Positions 8,119-16,384 are shown, counted from the first letter of the stretch. The stretch is 23,394 nucleotides of DNA from Deltaproteobacteria bacterium (GCA_016932235.1 JAFGDF010000223.1:1-23394), one strand, 5' to 3'. Translations and numbers: made by a program. Notes: a model not told the origin generated them from the letters alone.

Positions 8119-9628
8119 TTAATTCATTGCTCCTGTAAAGTAATACGCGTGATAATCCACCCTTCCTGGTAACCTCGGTCATGGGTATGTCCAGTTCCCT
8201 GGAGATTATTTCAACCACCCGCGGGCCGCAAAAACCTCCCTGGCATCTCCCCATACCCGCCCGCGTTCGGTAACTGACGGCCATTACTGTCCTCGCGCCT
8301 CGCTTTATGGACTCCACAATCTCACCTTCGGACACCTCCTCGCAGCGGCAGATAATATGACCGTATCTGGGATCTTTATCAATAAGCTGCTCCCTCGATG
8401 CGTGAGGAAGCTCACTGGGCCGGGGAATTCCCTTGCGAAAAGGATTAAAGTCATCCTTTTCGTTAAGTTCCAGTCCCTGGTCTCCCAGTAAATTCACAAC
8501 ATGGCGTGCAATTTCAATAGACGCCGCGAGGCTCGGAAGCCTGATAACCGCATTAATGAACTTCGGCTCTTTCTTTGTTGCCTCTATTATGTGGTCTTCC
8601 GGGTCTCGGGTATTGAATACCCTCATGGCGGTAAATGAATTAATTATATCATCTTTAGTAATTGAGGGAATTAACTCGCGGGTTCGTGCCATATTCTCAT
8701 CCGCCCATTCCCGCCTTCGCCTCTTGTCGTTTCTTTCCTTGGCCTTGATATATCCGATAAAACCTGCTGCCAGATTTCCCGAGGGAGAAGGAACAATCCT
8801 TCCTCCCACTCCGGGTCGGGGGACCGGATTTATGGAACAATGAACAATCCCTTTAAGCCGCTTATCCAGGATCTCTGTCTGCCCCTGTATAAAAGTCAGG
8901 CCAAAATCGCAAACGCCGGCCATTTCTGCGATTTTATCAGCATTGCCACCGGCAGCATTGACGATGTACTCAGTCCTTATCTTCCCCCTGGCCGTATCCA
9001 CCACGAACTCCCCGTTCAGGGAATCTATTGCGAAGACTTCAGCTCCGGTCAACACTCTCACGCCGTTATCCTTTGCGTTTTCAGCAAGCGCGATACAATA
9101 CTCCCACGGATAGACGAACGATTCATTATCCCTGTCAAGAAGACCACAATAAATCTTATCGGTAAGATTCGGTTCCATGGAAAGGATATCATCCCTGCTC
9201 AATCTTTCGGGTTTGGAGCCCAGCTGAAGGCATAAATCTTCTAATTTATCCAGGATCCCGGCTTCTTCCGCATCTCTGGCTATGGTAAGGTTGTTGGATC
9301 TCATGTATGATGACAAACCAAGCTCGTGAGCAACGGCAGGAAAATTGTCAAACCCTCTACGTATAAACTTCTCCTTAAGAGAATCGGGATGAAACAACTT
9401 CTCTCCTGGGGCGCTGATAAAACTCTTGATAATCACCGAGGTGGCCCAGGTCAGGCCCCTGGCAGAATAAACAACTCCACCGTTGCCTTTTGTCTGGCCG
9501 CCGGCAACGTCCCAGTCTTTTTCCGCCAGGATGACATCAAGACTGTAACGGGATAACTCTCTTGCGATAGCCGAACCGGTGACTCCACCGCCGATTATTA
9601 ATACCTGGGTCTCGAATTCAAATCTCAA
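8111..9628 (-). CDS. GlpA/GlpO-like FAD-dependent dehydrogenase with C-terminal BFD-type [2Fe-2S] domain
   Basis: This 505-aa protein has the DAO fold: FAD motif IIGGGVTGSAIARELSR (11-27), then GGQTKGNGG, a long substrate domain, and a C-terminal Fer2_BFD domain with CRC (Cys427, Cys429) and GRCQGGFC (Cys462, Cys467) as cluster ligands. It resembles glycerol-3-phosphate dehydrogenase subunit A, but no glycerol kinase or facilitator is nearby, so the substrate may be another 2-hydroxy or amino compound. The start is TTG at 9628: GTGGAG stands 6 nt upstream, an in-frame stop immediately precedes it, and no later start keeps the FAD motif. First gene of a three-gene operon. Confidence 0.92.
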   Translation of the reverse strand: MRFEFETQVLIIGGGVTGSAIARELSRYSLDVILAEKDWDVAGGQTKGNGGVVYSARGLTWATSVIIKSFISAPGEKLFHPDSLKEKFIRRGFDNFPAVAHELGLSSYMRSNNLTIARDAEEAGILDKLEDLCLQLGSKPERLSRDDILSMEPNLTDKIYCGLLDRDNESFVYPWEYCIALAENAKDNGVRVLTGAEVFAIDSLNGEFVVDTARGKIRTEYIVNAAGGNADKIAEMAGVCDFGLTFIQGQTEILDKRLKGIVHCSINPVPRPGVGGRIVPSPSGNLAAGFIGYIKAKERNDKRRRREWADENMARTRELIPSITKDDIINSFTAMRVFNTRDPEDHIIEATKKEPKFINAVIRLPSLAASIEIARHVVNLLGDQGLELNEKDDFNPFRKGIPRPSELPHASREQLIDKDPRYGHIICRCEEVSEGEIVESIKRGARTVMAVSYRTRAGMGRCQGGFCGPRVVEIISRELDIPMTEVTRKGGLSRVLLYRSNELIG

Positions 9629-9910
9629 TTATTTCTCCACAAGAAAAACCCGAAAAAGATTAATATTTGATATTACCCTCCAATCTGGTTAAGATATAAC
9701 ATCAGCATGCGTTAACCTCAATAGAAAAAGCATCAAATTTGACTTAGAGCCTTGACCTTCTCCCATTCTTTTATCGTCAATATTCTGGCATGAGTTTGCA
9801 ATTTCACACACTCTCACCTTCTTTCTCTTTTTCCATTATCAGTTAATAAGAAAAAGAACCTTTGCCCATTTGAAAATGATGATCGGGCGCGTTTCCATGA
9901 GCGATTCGTC
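9629..9910. other. Divergent intergenic region between the redox operon and the histidine kinase
   Basis: This region carries the promoter of the minus-strand redox operon. The only promoter-like sequence I noticed is CTGGCATGAGTTTGCA (9785-9800), which resembles a sigma-54 site but has 9 rather than 10 bases between GG and GC. If the kinase really begins at 10136, the non-coding stretch would extend to there. Confidence 0.4.
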
Positions 9911-11521
9911 TTGAGGATTTCGAGTGAGCCGCAATCAAACTCTTCGTCGACAAATCTTCCTGCAGGGAGGATCAATGCGCGGCATATTTATTGCATGTGT
10001 ATCTTCAACCATGTCTGTTGTTTTCAATCTGCAACGACTGGAATCCTTCTTGCTAATTCTGGTCCCTATTATAGGATTTCGGAGGCTGATGACACATTTG
10101 ATGAATTTCGGGTTGTTTATCAGGAACTAACTTCTATGGCCGATAAAGTCAATAACCATGCGCAGGTAACAATTAATTCTCATGGCGAGCCGGAAACGCG
10201 TCTAAAAGACTGGAGAGAAGGTCTTAAAAAGGCAAACAAGAAACTGCGGCAGGCTGTCAAAAAAATAAAGAAAACAGAGCAGGAGAAAGAAACGCTTAAA
10301 GCAAGGCTTGCCTACGCGCAAAAAATACAATCCGTCGGTACCCTGGCAGGGGGAATAGCCCATAATTTTAACAACCTTCTTATGGGCATACAAGGTAACA
10401 TATCCATTCTTCTTTTGGATATCGATACGGATCACCCCCATTATAAATATCTTGAGAATATTGAAAAACTCGTCAGCAATGGCACTAAACTGACCAGCCA
10501 GCTTCTCGGATACGCCAGAGAGGGAAGGTATGAACTAAAACCTATTGACTTAAATCACATAGTAAAAGAAATATCGGAAACATTCGGTGACACCAGAAAA
10601 GAAATACTGATCCGAATGGATTTAACGGATAAACTCTGTGGGATAAACGGGGATCAGGGCCAGATCGAGCAGGTTATTTTAAATCTGTGTATTAACGCGT
10701 CCGATGCAATGGAGGGTGGAGGAGAATTATTGTTGAAAACCGATTATATCTCCCTTTCTAATAAAGATACAAGAAATAAGCCCTATAAGATAAAAGCCGG
10801 AAATTATGCCCGGTTATTGGTTAGAGACACCGGCGTAGGGATGGACCGGGAGACCATGAAAAAAATTTTTGAACCCTTTTTCACCACCAAAGGAACGACA
10901 AACGGTACAGGCCTGGGGCTGGCATCCGCCTATGGAATTATCAAAGGGCATGGAGGCTTTATAGATGTGGAATCTGAGAAAGGAAAAGGAACAACATTCA
11001 GTATCTTTTTGCCTGCTTCGCCCTTATCCATGACCTCAGAGATAAATACCTCCCAAGAATTACTGATGGGCAAGGAGACCGTCCTTCTGGTCGACGATGA
11101 AGAATTAATCATCGATGTAGGAGGCCAGATGTTAGAGAGGATGGGTTATGAAGTATTGATGGCCAGAAGCGGAAAAAAGGCCCTGGAGTTATTAGTGAAA
11201 AATGAGAACAGGATAGATATCGTATTACTTGACATGGTCATGCCCGATTTGAGCGGTGGTGAGACTTATGATAGGATGAAAGCATTAAATCCTGATATCA
11301 AGGTAATACTTTCAAGTGGTTATACCATAGATGGTCGGGCGGCGGAAATACTGGCACGGGGTTGTAACGGATTTATTCAGAAGCCTTTCAGAATTACTGA
11401 ACTTTCCCGTAAGATCCGTGAGATCCTTGATGATAAATCTTTTCCATCCCTCTCCCCCTCTCATCTCTCCGGCAAAGAAAATCCTTATGCTGAACCATCG
11501 AGAACATCCCCATTTATATAG
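9911..11521 (+). CDS. Hybrid histidine kinase/response regulator, N-terminus uncertain
   Basis: Numbered from TTG 9911, the 536-aa frame contains a HAMP-like tail ([17 protein letters not shown], 64-80), a coiled coil rich in Lys/Glu (about 95-135), a HisKA domain with phospho-acceptor His151 in GGIAHNFNN, an HATPase domain with N-box NASDAM, G1 DTGVGMD, F-box FEPFFTTK and G2 [11 protein letters not shown], and a receiver (about 388-505) with acidic pair Asp395/Asp396, phospho-acceptor Asp441 in LLDMVMPD and Lys491. There is no recognisable sensor domain. TTG 9911 has no ribosome binding site; ATG 10136 has AGGA 10 nt ahead but would cut the HAMP-like tail. A hydrophobic segment lies in the +1 frame at about 9980-10090, so the N-terminus may have been lost by frameshift. 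It may be cytoplasmic. Its partner is unknown. Confidence 0.85.
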   Translation: MRISSEPQSNSSSTNLPAGRINARHIYCMCIFNHVCCFQSATTGILLANSGPYYRISEADDTFDEFRVVYQELTSMADKVNNHAQVTINSHGEPETRLKDWREGLKKANKKLRQAVKKIKKTEQEKETLKARLAYAQKIQSVGTLAGGIAHNFNNLLMGIQGNISILLLDIDTDHPHYKYLENIEKLVSNGTKLTSQLLGYAREGRYELKPIDLNHIVKEISETFGDTRKEILIRMDLTDKLCGINGDQGQIEQVILNLCINASDAMEGGGELLLKTDYISLSNKDTRNKPYKIKAGNYARLLVRDTGVGMDRETMKKIFEPFFTTKGTTNGTGLGLASAYGIIKGHGGFIDVESEKGKGTTFSIFLPASPLSMTSEINTSQELLMGKETVLLVDDEELIIDVGGQMLERMGYEVLMARSGKKALELLVKNENRIDIVLLDMVMPDLSGGETYDRMKALNPDIKVILSSGYTIDGRAAEILARGCNGFIQKPFRITELSRKIREILDDKSFPSLSPSHLSGKENPYAEPSRTSPFI

Positions 11522-11544
11522 TGGATCAGGGTGCTCCTTGCCTG

Positions 11545-11573
11545 TTGACATTTATTCTAAATGATAATATATG
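11545..11573 (+). promoter_or_regulatory. Candidate sigma-70 promoter for the selenoprotein operon
   Basis: A perfect -35 TTGACA (11545-11550), a 17-bp spacer and TATATG (11568-11573) lie about 110 bp ahead of the ATG at 11683. It is the best promoter-like match in this gap and would give a leader of roughly 100 nt. Confidence 0.45.
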
Positions 11574-11682
11574 TTCCATCTCATTCACTGACAACAGTCA
11601 CTTAAAAGAATCAATATTTAGTCAGATTATGGATTGAATCGCCTGAGGGCCAATAGCCGGTTTATCGAGAGGTCTCGGTATC

Positions 11683-12726
11683 ATGCTACTTAATTCAGAA
11701 CCAATCAAAGTTGAAAATGCTTTTGAGGCCATTGAACTTTTTTTTCAAAATGAATGGACAGACGGATTGCCAATAGTCCCTCCCACGGCTGATCGAATTA
11801 AATCAATGCTTGATACCGTATCAATGGAGCCCGGCAGGGTTATTGGCGGGATTCCTGAACGGAGCATGTTTTTTACGGCAGAGATTGTTGCCATTAACGC
11901 GGTCATGGCAGGTTGTCTCCCCGAATATTTTCCCGTCGTTGTAACGGCTGTAGCAGCGATTAGTGATCCAGGATTCTGTCTCCACGGCCCATCCGCTAGT
12001 ACAGGCGGGGCAGCCATTCTCATGATCGTCAATGGTCCTATTGTCCAGGGTATAGGACTGAATTCAGGTCAAAACCTCTTTGGCCCGGGAAATCGAGCAA
12101 ACGCGACAATTGGTCGGGCGGTACGCCTTGTTTTATTAAATGCAGGAGGTTCCAGAAAATTCGACCGCACGACACTTGGCCACCCGGGTAAATATACTTA
12201 TTGCATTGCAGAAAACGAAAACACCGACTGGACACCACTTCATGTTCAAAGAGGATTTGATAGAAACGTGAGCACCGTCACGGTATTCGCAGCCGAAGCG
12301 CCGAATCAGATGAACAACCACAATGCCATGAAGGGAGAAAATATCCTGCTTACCCTGGCCGATCGAATGGCAGGGCTCGGGACATTTAATATGGGCGGTC
12401 ATACCGAAATGGCCGTTGTAATTTGCCCGGAGCACTATAAAACTCTGAATGAACAGGGATGGGATAAAGCGATGGTACAGGAATTTCTATATAAACACGC
12501 GGAACGACCTCTTTCCGATCTGAAAAAAGCAGGATTTCTTGAGGAGCCTCTTGAGTCAGGAGATGAAAACATCATGGTAAAAGCAGTCCAATCCCCCCAA
12601 GATTTAATCCTCATTGTTGGAGGCGGGGTTGCGGGTCGTTTTTCATCCTTTATTCCTGGTTGGGGAAATAAGAAGGATTCTCGCTCCACTACAAAAGCAC
12701 TTCGGGACAGCACTTGCGGCACGTGA
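11683..12726 (+). CDS. Protein of unknown function with WTDGLPIVPPT motif, partner of the UGSC selenoprotein
   Basis: This 347-aa protein has no signal peptide or clear membrane segment. The motif WTDGLPIVPPT (25-35) near the N-terminus marks a family that I recall, without being able to check, from Chloroflexi, Actinobacteria and Desulfobacterota next to, or joined with, UGSC-type proteins. Other visible features are a Gly/Ala-rich core (STGGAAILMIVNGP), NLFGPGNRANATIGRAVRL, and a C-terminal LILIVGGGVAGRFSSFIPGWG segment. The function is unknown. ATG 11683 follows GAGAGG by 10 nt. It ends 69 bp before the selenoprotein start on the same strand, so the two are probably one operon. Its TGA stop is followed at 17 nt by a SECIS-like hairpin, but I treat it as a true stop because a second in-frame TGA follows two codons later. 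Confidence 0.85.
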   Translation: MLLNSEPIKVENAFEAIELFFQNEWTDGLPIVPPTADRIKSMLDTVSMEPGRVIGGIPERSMFFTAEIVAINAVMAGCLPEYFPVVVTAVAAISDPGFCLHGPSASTGGAAILMIVNGPIVQGIGLNSGQNLFGPGNRANATIGRAVRLVLLNAGGSRKFDRTTLGHPGKYTYCIAENENTDWTPLHVQRGFDRNVSTVTVFAAEAPNQMNNHNAMKGENILLTLADRMAGLGTFNMGGHTEMAVVICPEHYKTLNEQGWDKAMVQEFLYKHAERPLSDLKKAGFLEEPLESGDENIMVKAVQSPQDLILIVGGGVAGRFSSFIPGWGNKKDSRSTTKALRDSTCGT

Positions 12727-12737
12727 GGGTGGTGATT

Positions 12738-12754
12738 CCGGGTCGTGTACCTGG
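12738..12754 (+). promoter_or_regulatory. Hairpin between the WTDGLP gene and the selenoprotein gene
   Basis: The sequence CCGGGT-CGTGT-ACCTGG can form a 6-bp stem with one G-U pair and a 5-nt loop. The same geometry (6-bp stem with one G-U, xGUGU loop) occurs in the SECIS-like hairpin 355 nt downstream. It has no T-tract, so it is not a standard terminator. Its role, if any, is unknown. Confidence 0.35.
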
Positions 12755-12795
12755 TTCGTACTGTCTATTAAAAATACCAACAGGAGTTAACAGAA

Positions 12796-13341
12796 ATGAG
12801 CCTAGTGATATATAATCCCACAAGCCTCCCCCTAAGCGAAAAAGCGATTATGGCCAAGAGGCTGGACACACTGGACAATACTCTTCTAGCGGTGATTAAT
12901 AACGGGAAGCGCCAATCCGATGTGGTTTTGAACAAAATTATAGATGGACTGAAATCACGTTATACATTTAAAGGGATTAAACTCGTGCAAAAGCATTCAG
13001 TTTCACAGGCCATATCAGACCTTATGGCACGAACGATTGCAGGTGAATATGATTTCGCGATTACAGGGATCGGAGACTGAGGTTCCTGCAGCTCGGGCAG
13101 TGTGCTCGACGGCATCATCATGGAAAAATTGGGTTTGCCCACAGCAGTCATTTGCACTGAGCCCTTTATCAGCTCAGGAAAGACAATGGCCGCTTCACAC
13201 GGGATTCCTGATTATCCCTTCGCAATAATTCCTCACCCTATATGCGTTACAGAAATCGAAAATTTACATGAATGGGCTGATAAGGCTATTGATCAAATAA
13301 TTTCCATACTGACAAAGGTAAACAAGGAGCATATCGTCTAA
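12796..13341 (+). CDS. UGSC-family selenoprotein with in-frame TGA read as selenocysteine
   Basis: The reading frame from ATG 12796 meets TGA at 13078-13080 and continues without another stop to TAA 13341, in the same frame. Reading the TGA as Sec gives 181 aa with Sec95 in the motif GIGD-U-GSCSSGS. This is the signature of the UGSC family, known from metagenomic selenoproteome surveys, in which Sec or Cys stands at that site followed by Gly-Ser-Cys. Sequence after the TGA is plainly coding (GLPTAVICTEPFISS, then an amphipathic C-terminal helix). A hairpin with a GU-containing loop lies 12 nt downstream of the TGA, as expected of a bacterial SECIS. AGGAG precedes the ATG by 9 nt. The reaction is unknown; Sec95 and Cys98 suggest redox or nucleophilic chemistry. 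No sel genes are in the window. Confidence 0.92.
13093..13109 (+). promoter_or_regulatory. Candidate bacterial SECIS element
   Basis: TCGGGC (13093-13098), loop AGTGT (13099-13103) and GCTCGA (13104-13109) pair into a 6-bp stem with one G-U. The loop begins 18 nt after the UGA and contains GU, which fits the usual bacterial layout of a SelB-binding hairpin within the coding sequence just past the Sec codon. Confidence 0.7.
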
Positions 13342-13363
13342 AGTCCCACAGGATACTAATATC

Positions 13364-13385
13364 ATCTGACCCTCGTCAGATATTT
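13364..13385 (+). terminator. Weak hairpin after the selenoprotein gene
   Basis: ATCTGAC and GTCAGAT form a 7-bp stem with loop CCTC, followed only by ATTT. It is placed right for a terminator or attenuator between the selenoprotein gene and hisC, but both the stem and the T-tract are modest. Confidence 0.35.
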
Positions 13386-13416
13386 GACAATTCATTCTTC
13401 TCAGGAGAATCTTAGT

Positions 13417-14484
13417 ATGAGCATGTTCTGGACCAAGGTTGTCAAGAAACTCACACCCTATGTTCCGGGTGAACAACCAAGAGATTTGAATATTATTAAG
13501 TTGAACACCAATGAAAGCCCTTACAGCCCATCACCCAAGGTGATTGAGGCGCTGATTCAAGAAGCGGGCAGCACGCTTCGCCTGTACCCCGACCCTGATT
13601 GCAGTAGTGTCAAAACCGCTGTCGCTGACTATTACGGGATAGATGCCTCGCAGGTTTTTGCCGGAAACGGATCGGATGAAGTGCTTGCCCATTGCTTTCA
13701 GGGCTTGCTCAAACACAGCAAGCCTCTGCTGTTTCCTGACATCACTTACAGTTTTTACCCTGTTTATTGTGAACTGTATGACATAGAATATGAAACTGTC
13801 CCCCTCACCGACAGTTTCAAGATCCGGTTACGGGACTATCTGCGACCTAACGGGGGCATAATATTTGCCAATCCTAATGCTCCGACCGGTTGCATTATTC
13901 ATTCTGACGACATTATAAATTTATTGGAAAAAAACGATGGCTCAGTGGTTGTCATTGATGAAGCTTATATCGATTTCGGCGGCGAATCATCCGTACGGTT
14001 GATCAATCGCTTTCCCAATCTGCTTGTCATACAGACCCTTTCAAAATCAAGGGCGCTGGCTGGTCTGAGGGTAGGTTTTGCGATCGGGAATCAGGATCTT
14101 ATATCGGCGCTGGAGATGATAAAAAACAGTTTCAACTCCTATCCTCTGGATCGCTTCGCCATAGCCGGAGCAATAGCCGCCCTGAAAGACATCGAGTACT
14201 TCGAAAAAATACGGAATATGATTATCAACACCCGCAACAACCTTTCAGTCCGACTCCAGCGAATCGGATTTGAAGTTTTACCTTCTTCATCGAATTTTCT
14301 GTTTGTCCGTCATCCGAGCATGGAAGCGAAGTATCTTTATTCAAAATTGAGGGAAAAATCGATTATTGTACGTCACTTCAACCATCCACGTATCAAACAG
14401 TTTCTGAGGATTACTGTCGGGAACCCGGATCAGTGCAAGGCATTAGTCTCAGCATTAAATGAAATAGTGGGAATTCCTTCTTAG
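13417..14484 (+). CDS. hisC: Histidinol-phosphate aminotransferase (class I/II PLP enzyme)
   Basis: The enzyme transfers an amino group from glutamate to imidazole-acetol phosphate in histidine synthesis; HisC-type enzymes may also serve aromatic amino acids. From ATG 13417 it is 355 aa, the family's usual length. Visible marks are [12 protein letters not shown] near the N-terminus, [23 protein letters not shown] (about 150-158), DEAYIDF (about 181-187) and the PLP lysine Lys210 in [14 protein letters not shown]. The start follows AGGAG by 9 nt; a TTG at 13384 in the same frame has no ribosome binding site. No other his gene is nearby, so the assignment rests on the protein alone. It converges on the sigma-54 activator with a 36-bp gap. 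Confidence 0.9.
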   Translation: MSMFWTKVVKKLTPYVPGEQPRDLNIIKLNTNESPYSPSPKVIEALIQEAGSTLRLYPDPDCSSVKTAVADYYGIDASQVFAGNGSDEVLAHCFQGLLKHSKPLLFPDITYSFYPVYCELYDIEYETVPLTDSFKIRLRDYLRPNGGIIFANPNAPTGCIIHSDDIINLLEKNDGSVVVIDEAYIDFGGESSVRLINRFPNLLVIQTLSKSRALAGLRVGFAIGNQDLISALEMIKNSFNSYPLDRFAIAGAIAALKDIEYFEKIRNMIINTRNNLSVRLQRIGFEVLPSSSNFLFVRHPSMEAKYLYSKLREKSIIVRHFNHPRIKQFLRITVGNPDQCKALVSALNEIVGIPS

Positions 14485-14520
14485 ACAGGTCCTGAACCTA
14501 TCACAATCCTACTTGATGCC

Positions 14521-15984
14521 TCACTCCATTCTCGACTCATGGAAGTTTCTTCTATGATATGAAGAGGGTTTAAACTCCTCTTTTCTGATCCCGTACTTTG
14601 TCATCAGTTTATGCAAATGTCTGGTTGTGATCCCGGCAGTGTATGCGGAATCCTTTATGCTCCCCCCGCTTTTCGCCAGCACTTCCTTGATATAGCTCCT
14701 CTCAATATTTTCAATGCCTTTATTCCTTGCCTGTGCAAGAGTAAGAGAGGCATCAACAGGAGTGCTCATTATAGGGATTCCCGTATCAAAAATCTCAGAC
14801 GGAAAGCTTTCCGGTGTCAGCATATAACTGGTTTCAAGGATGTAGGCCCTTTCAATAATATTCTCCAACTCTCTTATATTCCCGGGCCATGAATAATTTA
14901 AAAGAGCCGGCAACACCTGTGAGTCTATTTTTATTATATCCTTGTTGTTCAGCTTGTTCATCTTTTTTATAAACCCCTCAATGAGGTTTGGAATATCTTC
15001 AATCCGCTCTTTTAATGGAGGGATCTCAATAGGAAAAACATTCAGTCGATAATACAGATCCTTTCTGAAGCTGCCATCTTCGCACATGGCTTTTAAATCA
15101 ACATTAGTAGCGGCTATAACCCTGACATCGGCCTCGATAACTATATCACCGCCAACACGTTGAAAAGTGCCGTCCTGTAGGACCTGCAAGAGTTTTATTT
15201 GCGCAGATGGCGTTATTGTGCCGATCTCATCCAGGAATATTGTTCCTCCATGCGCGATCTCAAACTTACCGAGTTTCCTCCTTATCGCCCCGGTAAATGC
15301 CCCTTTCTCATGACCGAATAATTCGCTTTCAAGTAAAGTGTCAGGTATCGCACCACAGTGAACGCTTATAAACTGGCTGGTGCTCCTACTGCTGTGGCGG
15401 TGTATCAGTTTAGCAAGCAAACTTTTTCCCGTCCCTGTTTCTCCCGCTAATAATACAGTGCTCCTTGTCGGTGCTACGGCTTGAAACTTTTTATAAAGCT
15501 TTTTCATCTGAGGGTTGACTGAATAGATATGCTCGGCAGAGTCTGTTTCCCAGAATTTATCTCTCAGGTAGTCAAGTTCGGACTGAACTATCTGATGTTC
15601 CTGGAGGCTATCGGTTACGTATCTCACTTCCTCCGGGTCAACAGGGTATGTGATATAATCGCTGGCGCCAAGTTTGACCGCCCTCACAGCCTCTCTGATC
15701 ATCTCCTTTGATGACATTATTATAATTTCCACGGAAGGGTACAAATGCCCAAAAGGTTGTAAAAATTCCCTATAGCCGCCTTCACCGTTTGAATCTTTTA
15801 GTATCACCAAATCTATAAAAATAAAATCGTATCTGGAGTGATGTAACATATCGATGGCGGCTTGCCGGTTTGAAACGCTGTGGACTGCGGATTTTATATT
15901 GAAGCAGGACCGGATCGCAGAAACAATCTCTTGCTCTCTTGTCAATATTAGTATGGACTGATTCTTTTTTTCTTCTTCTCTCAT
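14521..15984 (-). CDS. Sigma-54-dependent response regulator (NtrC family) with atypical receiver
   Basis: This 487-aa enhancer-binding protein remodels sigma-54 RNA polymerase. The central AAA+ domain has Walker A GETGTGKS (181-188), the sigma-54 contact loop GAFTGA (228-233) and Walker B IFLDEI (249-254), plus FRKDLYYRLNVFPI and SWPGNIRELEN. The C-terminus has a Fis-type helix-turn-helix (SIKDSAYTAGITTRHLHKLM). The N-terminal receiver keeps Asp58 in FIFID, but the usual acidic pair is replaced by TREQE and the Lys-Pro motif by Tyr-Pro (YITYPVDP), so ordinary phosphorylation switching is doubtful. It is divergent from a consensus sigma-54 promoter about 400 bp away, its likely target. Confidence 0.93.
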   Translation of the reverse strand: MREEEKKNQSILILTREQEIVSAIRSCFNIKSAVHSVSNRQAAIDMLHHSRYDFIFIDLVILKDSNGEGGYREFLQPFGHLYPSVEIIIMSSKEMIREAVRAVKLGASDYITYPVDPEEVRYVTDSLQEHQIVQSELDYLRDKFWETDSAEHIYSVNPQMKKLYKKFQAVAPTRSTVLLAGETGTGKSLLAKLIHRHSSRSTSQFISVHCGAIPDTLLESELFGHEKGAFTGAIRRKLGKFEIAHGGTIFLDEIGTITPSAQIKLLQVLQDGTFQRVGGDIVIEADVRVIAATNVDLKAMCEDGSFRKDLYYRLNVFPIEIPPLKERIEDIPNLIEGFIKKMNKLNNKDIIKIDSQVLPALLNYSWPGNIRELENIIERAYILETSYMLTPESFPSEIFDTGIPIMSTPVDASLTLAQARNKGIENIERSYIKEVLAKSGGSIKDSAYTAGITTRHLHKLMTKYGIRKEEFKPSSYHRRNFHESRME

Positions 15985-16085
15985 GAATTCAATCCCTTCA
16001 AGAAAAATTTCGAATTAAGATATGAATAATAATATGTGATAATAATTCCTGCACAAACACTCAATCCGGACTATATAATCCCGGA

Positions 16086-16236
16086 CCAAAGGGAAAGAAG
16101 GGGTAAAAAATATTCCTTTTCTGTAGGCAAATCAAGTCTAATTTTCATCATTTTATTAAATGCCCGGGAAACCGGGAATTCGGAACCCTGAGTTCCTTTT
16201 GGAATAATTACATCAGGAACTCAGGGTTCGTTTTTA
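16086..16236 (+). ncRNA. Candidate small RNA or structured leader
   Basis: TATAAT (16074-16079) could start a transcript near 16086; it would pass through a CCCGG-GAAA-CCGGG hairpin (16163-16176, a GNRA tetraloop) and end at a 15-bp perfect hairpin with a T-tract at about 16235. No coding frame of note occupies this interval. The -35 region is poor, so the promoter is uncertain. The alternative is that the long inverted repeat is a binding site. Confidence 0.35.
16183..16235 (+). terminator. 15-bp perfect inverted repeat followed by a T-tract
   Basis: The arms GAACCCTGAGTTCCT (16183-16197) and AGGAACTCAGGGTTC (16215-16229) are exactly complementary, with a 17-nt loop, and are followed by GTTTTT. 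This fits an intrinsic terminator for plus-strand transcription, but no annotated gene reads into it. It could instead be an upstream activator site, since its centre is about 205 bp before the predicted sigma-54 start. Confidence 0.6.
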
Positions 16237-16384
16237 AGAATTAACAATAATTTCAACAAGTTAAAGCTGGCATAAAAAAGATTCTTATAAACTCATAAAA
16301 AGCCTCCTTTAATAATAGGAACATATAATTCCTAAGCAAATGTGTGCAACAATATTAATCGAGTAAAATCAATCAGATGCATAA

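Noticed and set aside
8433..9235. Two long plus-strand frames opposite the GlpA-like gene
   Set aside because: They are low-complexity Ser/Leu-rich shadows of a clear minus-strand gene.
9785..9800. CTGGCATGAGTTTGCA as a sigma-54 promoter for the histidine kinase
   Set aside because: Only 9 bases separate GG and GC; sigma-54 promoters need 10 almost without exception, and no leader with a good start follows.
13102..13341. Separate 79-codon gene from GTG 13102
   Set aside because: It is the distal part of the selenoprotein in the same frame; there is no ribosome binding site at 13102.
13384..13416. hisC start at TTG 13384
   Set aside because: AGGAG sits between this codon and ATG 13417, which it serves with normal spacing.
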